Assembly: GCA_021613535.1 (NCBI GenBank)
Contig: CP075495.1
Coordinates: 5,890,001-5,954,000, forward strand
DNA from: Adineta vaga
Taxonomy: Eukaryota > Rotifera
Direction of reading: 5' to 3'
DNA: 64,000 nt
Shown: positions 51,360 to 62,900 of the stretch, piece after piece
Layout of the letters: each line of letters starts with the position of its first letter
How positions within the stretch are numbered: the stretch's first letter is position 1
Notes under the pieces: model-generated
Seen by the model: the letters and a program-made list of their open reading frames with translations, nothing else
Database searches by the model: none
What the model was told of the DNA's origin: nothing
Position numbers and translations under genes: made by a program

Positions 51360-53420
51360 TTACAAAGAAACAACTAATGAATCATCTATCAACGAAGTTT
51401 CTTTATTCAACACAGTAGAAACACGTTCAATATCTTGAGTAATCTGAAGCAGATTAGAATGATCTGAAGAGAATGATTGTCGATATATGGCAGCGATTTT
51501 TGTATAATATACAAGAGCTTGCTTTAAATTACCAAGTTTTTCTTCTAGAAATCCCATATTTCTCAATGTTAATAATACATCAGGATGTTTTGAAGAATAA
51601 CTCTTTATTAAAATCGAACAAGCCAAATCGTAATGACGGAATGCTTCGTTGATTTCATCCATCAATACATTGACATCAGCGATATGATTGTGTAGCTTAG
51701 CTAAATCAAATTGAGCACATGAAAGATTCTTTTGTCGAATGATTAATGCTTTTTGAAAATATTCCAATGCTTTGGGATATTGTTCTTTCATTTGAAAAAT
51801 ACATGCCATATCTTTATAACATCCCGCAACTTTTGGATGTTCTTTTCCTAATGCTCGTATCCATATCTGTACAGCTTGTGTATAGAATTCAAGTGCTTCA
51901 TTTAATTCGCCTTTCTTAACATGTACACTTGCAAGATCACTATATCGTGATGCTATCTCTGGATCTTCTTCTCTTAATACTAATTGATTAGTTTCAAGTG
52001 CTTTTCGATACCATTGTAAACATAAATCATAATCTTGTTCTTCCATAGCAATATTGCCAAGTCCTTGATAACAATTTGCAACTGAATGATAATCATGTGG
52101 TAGATCATGTAAAATTTGATGAAAATATTTTTCAGCATCATCAAATCGTTTCATTTTTGAAAGTATATGAGCAAAAGAAAGTAGATTTGTTTCACCACGA
52201 TCACATTTGCTTTTCATTTGATCGATGATTGTTTTGATCTTTCGATGATTATTACGACATACTTCCATACGAATAATAAGTATATCATCTTCTTCTGAAA
52301 TTTCTATTTGATGAAAAATTGTTCCAGCCATAAAGAGTATTATTTCCATACCATGAAAATAATTCCAAGCAGTTATATTGGTAAATGGTTTGATATCGTT
52401 CAAGTGAGAATCAGCATTGATTTCGAATAGAACACATTTGAAATCATTCGATACAGTAGTATTATGAAGAATTGTTATTGCTCGTTGACGATTTGGAATT
52501 GTTGAAAGAAATGTATTAATAGAAATAAATCCTCCTATGGACGATTTCAATAATTCTATATCACTGTTTGACATTAATTGCGAACGATAAGTACAGATTG
52601 GTGATGAACATTTTGTTTCATTTAATTGTTGATGAATATCACTAAGGAAAAAATGAGAATCATATAAGAAATTGACATCAAGAATATCGAATGCATGATT
52701 TAATGATTGACGAAGAAAACAATCTCTTGTAAACCACCATATTGCTCGATCTGATGAATATGTACTTTCGAATTCAGCGATTACATTCATTTGATCTTCA
52801 TTATCTTTATATTTTTCTTTACATAATGAAAGAAAATGATTTTTATCATTATCATTTGATTTCATTCGACTTAAACAATCGATTAATAATTGGAAATGAA
52901 AGAAATCTTCGTCATTTATCGATGATAATTTTGGATGAAATACACTGAATGGAAATCGTTCATCGATTTGATATTCATCATGTTGAATTTGATCAGATCT
53001 TATTCTGGATATTAATATCTTTAAATCAACAATAACCTCTGTAACCTAAAATCAAAACATTGCATTTGTGAAATGTGTATTTAGATGAATAATATTTACA
53101 TGAATAAAATGTTTCGCCCATTCTTCATTTCGTTTCTTATCAGAACAATAAACATAGATTGCAATGATATGTGTAGATGGTTGAATACGTGGTACTATTT
53201 CTTGTCCCAGACGACCATTAACAATCAAAACGATATTTTCGTCGGAAACTGTTTGTTGAATATATTCCAAACATTTTTCAGTACTGTCAAATGCTTCGAA
53301 ACAATCATTTATTTTTCGAAGTAAGACTTGTGTATCGAGATTTTCTTCAGAACTATTTACTGAACTATCCAACCAAATAAGAGTGAATGTTCGAAGATTA
53401 GAATTTGAAGTTGTAGCCAT
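51360..53420 (-). CDS. ADP-ribosyltransferase with C-terminal TPR repeats (bdelloid-type ART-TPR)
   Basis: Two exons in reading order: 53420-53100 and 53045-51360, giving 668 residues. Residues 1-120 form an N-terminal module (FTLIWLDSSVN ... VLIVNGRLGQEIVPRI ... IAIYVYCSDKK). An arginine-type ART domain (about 170-370) follows: the Arg strand ICTYRSQLM, the Ser strand GGFISINTFLSTI, then CVLFEIN and NITAWNYFHGMEIIL at the ExE site. Five or six TPR-type repeats of the kinesin-light-chain/Nephrocystin sort (ANCYQGLGNIAMEEQDYDLC, then 42-residue spacing) fill the rest. ARTs transfer ADP-ribose from NAD to protein side chains. At the ExE position the first Glu is replaced (GME), the second is kept. 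No signal peptide, so probably cytosolic. This architecture is greatly expanded in bdelloid rotifers. Target unknown. Confidence 0.82.
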
Positions 53421-54182
53421 TGTACAGAATTTGCACGCAAAAAACTCACACGAAATTGTATATTTACGTATGAATAAAAGTTACACCTTATTGAAGTTAT
53501 TAATACAATAATGCTAAAGCAATGGAAGATTCTATGACGTTATGATTCATAATCATTCAAGCGTGAAAATAATAAAAAAGAAATGCGTCATAACGAAATT
53601 AGTACTAAATAGAAACTAAAGGCTAGCTATGATTTATTTACGTATAACGTAAAATATGACTCGGAAAGTTCTCTGATGTATATAGTTACAAATTATTGTC
53701 AAACGCGATCAATTGATAACAAATATTTAGAACCTAGCTCCATCAACTTGTTATAGTAATACAATCCACATGGTCTTGAGATGTACGTTTAATCAAATCA
53801 TTATTTATCATTCTTTGAAAATGCCGATGAATAAAACCATGATATTTCAAACTATTCTAATAGCACAGTTCAGAGAAGAAAACTGTTCATTTTGAATTTG
53901 TTTATATTGAAAGCAACCGAAATAGTATTGTTGTTTAATTAAACATAATTTAACTTTTACATATCCACGGTGACAAAAAAAAAACATAACAAGAAAATTG
54001 GAGAAAAAAATTTCGACGTTCTTATATGTCGTCTCTTTGGTTTGAAATAAATTATACATATTCGTATTTCTATCCGTTCAATTAAGACAATCACAGAATC
54101 AGAAAATAATCAAAAACTCAAAAGATAAATAAAGTAACTAGATGTCATGAAAAAAATAGGTGAATACACAAATATGTATCTG
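53421..54182. other. Intergenic
   Basis: 762 A+T-rich bases between two minus-strand genes; no exon recognised. Confidence 0.45.
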
Positions 54183-56542
54183 TTATGAACGAGGTTGTGT
54201 ACGCCATTGACCAATAAAATTATTGATTGAACGTGCTATTTCTCGTCCTACAAAAGACAACAATGTTTTCTTCTTTCGAACGAAATAAACTTCATACCTA
54301 TAGGTCGAGGATTGAATGCACTTAAACCTTGTGGTAATAGATTTGTATTTGAAGCAACTGGAGGTGGTCGATTGGGTATCACAGTTCGATAACATAGTTG
54401 AAAAAGGCGAGAGACGGCAAGTAATTTTTCTTCACGAACAGTTTTCGGTCTAGAATTTGTAATTTTATCTTCGTCATTTGGATCTAAATCGGATTTCTGT
54501 GCGAATGAAATCTCATCTGAATTACGACTAAAATTAATCGTTCCATCTTCATTAATATCAATTGGAGATGATGAATTTGAATTATTCAAATGTGTTAATG
54601 CACTGAAATAATCAGTAGAGAGAAATGAAAATATTCTTTGACAACATACCTAATAGAATAAACACTTTCGGAATGATTTGGCACGATGTTTGACTGTGAA
54701 TTGGAAGGACTAGAAACAACGAAGAAGTCATAATCTATTTATATTAATAAACCTACTTATTTGATCGTTTATAAACAAATTCATCTGAAGCTAAATATGG
54801 AAGAATCATGAATGAAAAGTAAAGAATCTATAAAGAAAAAAAATAAGAGATATTTTCCCTAGATTTCATTTCAATCTAAAACTTACTTCTTCACCGCGAA
54901 TTAATCTTTCGGGTAAACAATGTCTATTTAGAAAAAACATTTATTTAACATTTAATCAGGAAAAAGAAGCTCCTTTTTCTTACCCGAATAAATACCAATC
55001 GTAAGCTAAAGTTAAATAAAGTATTTCTTCAACAGTCAACGATTGATGAATCCATCCATCAGCCCATAATGATAAACGCAATAAAGAGATATATAATGGT
55101 GTACGATCCCAACCGGATATGCAATGTATAAGAAGTCCATGATCATCTGAAGATCATCAACACTTTACGTTAAATATTTTCATCGAAGAAAAACTGAATA
55201 TTTACTTGTTTCTAAATAACGAAGAATTAATTGAAAATAATTTTTCGTTAGATCAATTGAATTCCAAGACTATTGAAAACAAAAACAATAGATAAACATC
55301 TATAGATATATTCAAATAAAAGAAGAAAGAAATTACTTTCCAAAAAGACCAATCTGTCGAGACAAGAGATGAAACATGATCAGGCACATGAAATGATGAA
55401 TCATTTAATGGTAATGACCAATCATAGAACATTAATTCACCATTATATTTTTGTACTGAATAATCTCGAAAATGTTCACATCCTATTATTGACGAAACAG
55501 AAACTAAATAGAATTTCTTTTACGAACGATATTTGTTTTAACCTGGATATGGTAGAATTAATAGTTGAAAATCTCGATAACGATTTTCTTTATCTGAATT
55601 TTCTGATGATGTCACACTAAAGAAGATAAAATTTCAGATTTTTATATGACTAATAAGAAAAACGATCTAACTTCACACCGAACATTGTTTTTCGTTTTTC
55701 TACCATAAGATTCACGATAGAACCAACATCAAGTATTTTTAATAAATCTATATCAGCACCACGAAGTTTATCGAATATATTCTGTTGTTGAGGTACTCCA
55801 ATATTTGATGCTGCAGCAGCAGCGGCAGCAGCATCTTCAATAGCAATATTTGGTGGTCCATCCAAATCATTTGCCATACCAGACGAGTTCAAAGGTGTCT
55901 CAACTAATAATTGATTCGTTGTTCGACTACTTGTATCTAATAGACGATCAACACCTGAACGAGAATAAACTTCACCCCATGATGCAACTGTGGAAGAACG
56001 ACAAATGTACTAGAGAAGAAGAAGAGAATGAAATATTGTTTAAATAAATAGAAACAAACTTTTCCATCAATTAAAATGGCAGGAACAACGAAACGTGAAC
56101 GACATCGAGCAATACGAGATCGAACAAAATAATCACGAATATCGATTGATGGTTGTAGTTTGGGTGTTTTTATATTTGACCATTTATCAGTTGTTGGAAC
56201 AAGAATACGTCGAGGATAATATAGAGACAATTCACCATTTGTATTAGAAATTAACTATATTAAAAGGAAACAAAACATGAGTAAATAAAGACAATCAAGT
56301 TCGTCATTAAACCTGAGAATCAAAATCTTGTCCAAAGAGATTAATTACATTTAATTCAAGTGTTGCGACCTAGAATAAGATAAAAGTCATTCTTTTTCAG
56401 GAAAGAAGAAAAATGAATAGAAACAAACATTTGTATGAAGTTCACGTGCATTATATTGATTTTGTGTACTAATACGAAGAACAGCAATGATATCATCGAT
56501 ATTTATCGTTGTAGATCTTGATGAAGCTGTGACTTGTTGCAT
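54183..56542 (-). CDS. MTMR14: Myotubularin-related protein 14 (MTMR14/Jumpy), phosphoinositide 3-phosphatase
   Basis: About a dozen short exons on the minus strand, first ATG 56542, stop 54183. Segments in order: IDDIIAVLRISTQNQYNARE, LISNTNGELSLYYPRRILVP, SRIARCRSRFVVPAILIDGK, YICRSSTVASWGEVYSRSG, LLKILDVGSIVNLMVEKRKT, MFGVNVTSSENSDKENRYRD, ILPYPGCEHFRDY, the catalytic LLIHCISGWDRTP (CX5R loop intact), YISLLRLSLWADGWIHQS, YLTLAYDWYLFGH, and a C-terminus REIARSINNFIGQW matching the last helix of human MTMR14. The enzyme removes the 3-phosphate from PtdIns3P and PtdIns(3,5)P2 and restrains autophagy and store calcium release. A run of eight alanines interrupts the loop after the Gly-Val-Asp-Arg region. 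Joins checked for the first exons keep frame; the middle junctions were placed by family similarity. Confidence 0.88.
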
Positions 56543-56970
56543 TTAAATAGATATACGACAATATCTTTCGAAATCATAAACTATTAGTGAATAATCATCA
56601 GCTGAGCTGCTGATTATATATATAGAGAAAAATAAAAGTAAGAGCGGATTCGATTCTTCTCGCAGCCATGCAAAATTGATGTACTTGACATATCAGATGG
56701 CGCTGGGTTCCTGTCGCAGAATAATTTCGAAAAACTTAGTCTTGAAGAAGATTCTTACCGTAGTCACAAACATCTTTAGTAACATAGGAACAAATAATCG
56801 AACTGTTTATCTGTGAAATACAGATGATAGAAAATATCGATAGTCTATATTCTATTTTCTTATTGAATAACAGTTGAAAACGAAGAAAAAAAAGGAAAAC
56901 AATCACAATATTTGTTAAAACAGACAAGAACAACAAATGATACATCTTAAGAAAAACTAAGAAATTTTAT
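56543..56970. other. Short intergenic between two minus-strand genes
   Basis: 428 bases: promoter side of MTMR14 and 3' UTR of the upstream gene. No exon recognised. Confidence 0.45.
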
Positions 56971-59603
56971 TTAAGAATCCAATATGTTGTTCTCTTCATC
57001 GGCCATTAGTCTTTCAAGTTCTTCACCTAATTCACTGATTGCTTTTTGTTGTGAAACTTTTGTTTTAACATATCTTCTATACGAACATGTATGACCATAA
57101 CGATTTAATAATGTAATAACTTGTCTTGGTGTACAACAAAAATCTTCTTTAGCTATTTCATCAGCTAGAAGATAATGTTTTTGTGAAATTCGATGATCAT
57201 GTCGAGCACTGATTATATCTGATGCTAAACTTAATATTCGCACATTTCGATCTGAATGATTCGATATTTTATTATTGTTTTCAGTTTCGAATAGATCATC
57301 ATCAATCATTTTATAAAAATCATATTGATGAAGAATTTTATCAAATTGTCGTTCACTGGCTGTAATTAAACCAATGGTATTTCGTAATAATAATGGTGGT
57401 AATCTATGAATCTGTTCAGAATCACGAATATAGAGACGAATTTTACGAATAGCATTCATAACTTCTTCACATGTTTGACGTTGTAAATCCATAGGTGTAG
57501 GACGAGTAGTCGTAGTTGATGAAATTAAAGGCTAAAATTGAATGAATGATCGTTATTATGAAAGAATCTAGAAGTAAAAAGATATTACTTCAATAATTTT
57601 CTCTTGCTGTTCTTTGCCATATTTAATTGCTAATTCTACATAACGATCAATATTATTAATGGCAATAAATGTTCCTTCAGATCTTTTTGGTGTTACAAAG
57701 ACAAATTTCTTTGGATAAAATTTTTCAATTAAATTTTTCACACGTTCACGTTTTGCACTTTCACGTTTTGGATTTTCGAATGATGATCCATAATTTTCCT
57801 TACATAATTCGATGTATTTTTTCGATACATCACCCATTGAAAGGGGATTTTCGGATGAATTGAATTGTTCCATCAACCAATCAAATAATTCTTCTATTTC
57901 CGGTGGTGGTTTTGGTACATAGGTAGGTTTTGTGAAGATATGATCATATTGAAGTGGATTGGTTGGTTTAGCTAACGGTGGCGGTTTCATATGTCGAAGA
58001 CGGATAGCAGCAGTTGTATTGATCTTTTAATTCGAAAAAATAAAATAAAACGAGACTTGTATGAAGTATGAGAAGATCGAATTGAATGAATTTCGTAAAT
58101 CATCAAGAGCGATTATGTTTCTCTACCTGGACGAGCTTACCTTTTGTGAATTATTGACTGTTGCATGAGACACTGAAAATGTATCTGGTTCATTTATACA
58201 ATCATCATCAATGGCCAAATCATTTGTTACCAAATCTATAGAGAATAGAATTACAAATCAATATTGAAAAGTTATCAACAAAAAATAATAAACCTGTTGT
58301 TGTTGTTGGAATATTATCAATTTCAGTCAACTCCAATCTTTTACTTCGTTTCGTATAAAATTCAATTTCTTCTGGTTTAAGCTAACAGATGAAAAATGAT
58401 GACGAATGATCGAAATGAGTGTACATAAAAAATACGAACTCGTTCCATACATGGTCGAAAAAGACACGATAAAGCACTAAGTTGAAGTTCAGCATTGTTT
58501 GTTTCTATAAATTGACCACTGGCATTGTAGACGCTGTTTCCATTGAAATTATCGACCTTCCGTCGGCATCTGATTGTGATTCATTGACATTTGAACAATT
58601 TCTTTCATCTTCTGCACATGACGTAATATATCGTGATTGTTTTTGTTCTATTGATTTACTCTTAACATGATAATGATAATATCGATGAAGTTTTCTCATA
58701 CATGTTTCATGTATATAAGCATCAAGTAAAGATTGACTCATTGATCTTCCGTATTTAAGTCGAAGTGCTTCAGCTATTTGATTAGCCATATAATTCGACA
58801 CGATTTGTTTTATTTTATCACGTAATGTGGAATTATATCGATTACATACTACACAAGCACGTTGACGACGTTCAATTAAATGTTTATTTACATGTGATGG
58901 TAATGGCATTCGTGAACGATTTTGAATGATTGGTGTCTAAATTTGATAAAGTAGAACAATGACATATCTTAGAAATGTTGAGATTTATAAATTAAATTTC
59001 AGTTTTGTTTTAAATATATTTTAACCTATAGGAAAGACAATATGGCGTAGTTCGACATATGTCCATCAAACTTTGCTATTATCGATGTTAATTATACTTT
59101 CAGTAGTGTGTCAACATATGTTTTTCTGTCTGCTTGCTATATCATATTAGACAGTGTCAAAAACTATAGTGGATAGCATTTGTCAAATCAAGGTCTTACG
59201 GTTGGATAAAAAATAGTAATACGTCTATTCTTTCTAAGTCGATGGAGTCTTTCGTCGCGACTAATATAACACTAGATTCTACTATATCAGTAGCATTTCA
59301 AAAGTTTCTAACCTGATCTTGTTCTTCATCGCTATCATCAAGTTCGACATCTAGAAGATCGAAAATATTGTTTGAAGTGTCGGGATCGTTTGCAACGCAT
59401 ACATTGCGTACGATATTGTTGTAACATTTTTTATGTACAAGTTGATTGAATATCGGTTGATCTAGTTCTTCTCCATTATGTTGTCGTCGATAACCTTCAA
59501 GTAATTTTTCAGCACGTTCCATTGGATAAACACGTGTGAATCTTGATCGATTAGTTCGTTCATTTTTCTTACAGAGAATACAATGACGCTGTTTATTTGA
59601 CAT
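56971..59603 (-). CDS. Novel protein with two matching CxxC...HxxxC modules and a winged-helix-like region
   Basis: Seven exons in reading order: 59603-59313, 58936-58557, 58518-58440, 58381-58294, 58235-58141, 58023-57589, 57531-56971. The sum, 1929 bases, closes the frame at 642 residues. Two related modules sit at the N-terminal side: KQRHCILCKKNER ... LVHKKCYNNIV and RQRACVVCNRYNS ... YIHETCMRKLH. Each is CxxC, about 45 residues, then HxxxC, which I read as a likely zinc site. An acidic linker (DVELDDSDEEQDQ) separates them. Residues about 325-450 look like a compact helical or winged-helix fold (PEIEELFDWLMEQFNSS ... KFVFVTPKRSEGTFIAI). The C-terminal 190 residues are helical with no known motif. 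I do not recognise the family; a nucleic-acid-binding or transposon-derived origin is conceivable. The second intron in the middle region is only 38 bases (58519-58556) and needs proof. Confidence 0.6.
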
Positions 59604-59945
59604 GAAGAGATTTTTTTTGTGAAACGAAATGAAAACCGTTGAAAGAACAGAACCATTCACATAATGAGAAACGTATTAGAATACGAATATAATATTGATT
59701 TTTTATCAAAACATTATTTTTTTAACTTAATTCACAATTTATCAGAACATTTTCTATACCAATTTTTATTATAGATGTCAATCTTCCTTTTTTTTCTCGA
59801 ACAATAAAGAGATCTAAAGTTTATATTTGATTGGTCGATAATATGAGTCAATGATAAATTTAGAAGATCTGGCGTTTCTTTTTCCTTTCCAGCAGACTTG
59901 ATTAATGTACGTTTCCTTCATTATTTACTAAGACTTTTCTCAAGA
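59604..59945. promoter_or_regulatory. Head-to-head promoter region, Cys/His-module gene and Slo channel
   Basis: 342 bases between two oppositely directed ATGs. The Slo side shows a pyrimidine-rich acceptor-like stretch (TTTCCTTTCCAG, ending at 59891) that may mark a 5' UTR intron, in which case the Slo promoter would lie further left. No clear TATA box. Confidence 0.35.
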
Positions 59946-62900
59946 ATGGGTAGCTGTCCTAGTGCTCCCACTGAATTCGCGACGAATAGTCTCGATCCCT
60001 TATGCAATGGTGAACGAATGTGGACAACATTTTTGTTCTCATCATTATTTACACTTTTCGGCGGATGGTTCATTATTCTCATATATGATTTTACCAAAGC
60101 ATTAATTATAAAACCACGTCGATTAAAGCTCATCGCAGCTGTAAAACATCTATGTCGAGTAAATGATGTAAGTTTGAAAAGAAAAAGTATCTTTCTTATT
60201 GCATATTTAATAAATTCAATTTCTATAGTTCTCTGTAAGACGACCGAGTCTCCCATATACAGTATCAAATCGAGGAAATGATGAAACGAATGAAGATTAT
60301 TTCAGTTGGTTACAAGCAGTTAAAGAATGGGAAAATAACTTAATATCAGGTCAAACAAAAATGGGAAAAACATTGGTTTGATAGTTTACATTTTATCTTT
60401 TTCGAAAAAGCTTCTTTTCATATGTTATCAGGTTGGAATTATCTTCATTGGTAGTATCGCCTCATTGATACTATACTTCGTTGATACAAAAAATGCGTAA
60501 GTTTCAATGTAAAACCTTATTTCAAAACAAAAAATCAATTAATTTAACAGTCTATATGAAATCCTCGGAGAGTTTGTTGTTTAATCTCAAATGTATCGTA
60601 TTTTCTTTCGTAAAAGTACTTTTTATTAAAAATGCAAGACATGCCTTGTGTTTAATATAGTTCACATGAGCATAAATTTGACTGATAATTAGTTAGCTTT
60701 TTCCATCATGAAATCTGACGTAAAACATCTGTTTAATGAGAAATGATTGATGCGAAACAGAAAGCAACATTTACCGTTCTTTCTGTCGTAAATGACAAGT
60801 TTTCCTGTTGCATATTTTAAACAAACTAACAGTGCACACAACTACTGTCAAAGAACATAGAAAGAAAACGTTCGCTTTGACTATTTTAATAGATCATTTG
60901 GAATGCATGAGAAAATAATAGATGAAACAAACGACGTGTGTTGTAATGAAATATTTATGAGAGAATCTATTTGAATAATTGAAAGTTTTTTCACTTAACT
61001 TATGATGGAAAAAAGTTAAATATAGAATATTTCAATGAAATAATAAAATGGAAATCTAGTACTTTTGTTAAATAAAGATTTTTCTTTAGATATATCGAAT
61101 CATGTACTGATATCAATAAATCGTTTACCATGCAAGCTGATCTTGGTCTAAATGTTCTTTTTTTAATATATTTTTTTCTACGAGTTCGTTCATTAAATTT
61201 CCAGGTCATTCAATTCTATCTTCCTAAATATTTAGTTTACAGCATCACAACATAAACGACGCTTCTGGTTTAGTCTCTACTCAATTGTTGATATGTTTAC
61301 TATTCCACCATCATTTGTAGCATTATATCTCAATCGAAATTGGATTGGTAAAATAAAAGTCTTTTCCATGCATTTCTCTTCTCTATATATATATATATCA
61401 TAAAATATAGGTTTTCGTTTTCTTCGTGCAATTCGTATTATGAATACTCCAGATATTCTTCAATATATGGGTTTAATTGAACGACCACGAACGATACGTA
61501 TCGTTCAATTAGCTTCTCGTTTTATTGCAGTTTGGATTGCATGTGCTGGCGCAGTTCATCTTGCAGAAAATTCGGGTGACTTTTTTTGTAATTTTGAAAA
61601 TGCTCAAGAAATTGACGTATTCAATGCTATCTACTTCATGATTGTAACAATGACAACAGTAAATGAAATTTTCTTATCGAATTCTTTATTTTTCTATCGA
61701 TGAAAAAACTCATTTATAGGTTGGTTATGGTGATGTTTATTGCAAAACATATATTGGCAAATTTTTTATGCTCATGTTTCTTATTGGTGGATTGGTAATG
61801 AGAATAAATGGAGGAAAGTTTGATGAAATATATATGAATTGTTTTTTATAGGCATTTTTTGCAACAATGATCCCTGAATTTTCGACTTTATTTGGGAATA
61901 CTGGACAATATGCAGGTCGTTATCGAATTGTTAAAGGCAAACGGTAAGAAAATAACTTCCTCTCATGCGAACAATAAGAATTCTCGGCGAAAACAATCTT
62001 TTGTTTTGTTCTTATTTGTCGATGAGAAGATCATTTGAATGTCACGCAATTATTATGTATATAATAATATAAATATTCATCATGAAAAGAAATTTCCTGG
62101 AGAATTGAATAAACAATATCAAGGTTTACGGAACTTTATGCATGATTGATATTGTTTATTCTATGAAATGAAAGTATTATCATTAAAAATCTTCTCTGCT
62201 TCGCATCAGTCTCAAGAGATATTGACGAATGCACAGAAAAAATACATCTTCCTATCGTAATAGAACTCAATTAAGAATAGCTTAGTGGAGAAAATTATGT
62301 TTGAGATATTCAATAGAGGTACCCGATGGAGAAGAGGAAACTAATTTCGAATATTGATTGATTTTGTTTTTGATGAAAAAAACATAGATTATATTGTTAT
62401 TAACATAGTTAATAAGATAAAACTGAATTTGACAGTAAATCAATTAATAATTCTCATTACTTTCGTTTTATGGTGAATCATCAGATGAGAAAATAACTTT
62501 CATAATCCGAAGTACATTCATTATAGCTCACTATACTATTATGAATGAAAAACAAATACATGAAGTGTTGAAATTGTGTGTTTGAAAACTGAGAATAAAT
62601 AAATCTCATTTCATTGCCTAATTCAAATTATTATTTTAGCCATGTAATCATTTGTGGTCATATAACACCACATTCTATGACGACATTTCTACGTGATTTT
62701 CTACATAAAGATCGTGATCAAGCTGAAGAACTTGATGTTGTCATTATTAATAAGTATGATATCGTATGAACTCAAAAAGTCAAAATATATTAATTGTTTT
62801 TTTCTACTTTGTTTAAAGAAAAACACCAGAAATTGAAATGGAAGCTTTATTGAAACGATACTATACGAAAGTTCAATATTTTGTCGGAACTGTCATGAAT

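Noticed and set aside
55800-55835. Poly-alanine run in MTMR14 as a sign of a pseudogene
   Set aside because: The frame stays open, and the catalytic CX5R loop and the terminal helix are intact, so the gene looks functional.
59604-59660. Extension of the Cys/His-module protein to 59660
   Set aside because: The codon there is GTG, and the preceding sequence has no protein-like features; ATG 59603 directly precedes the first CxxC module.
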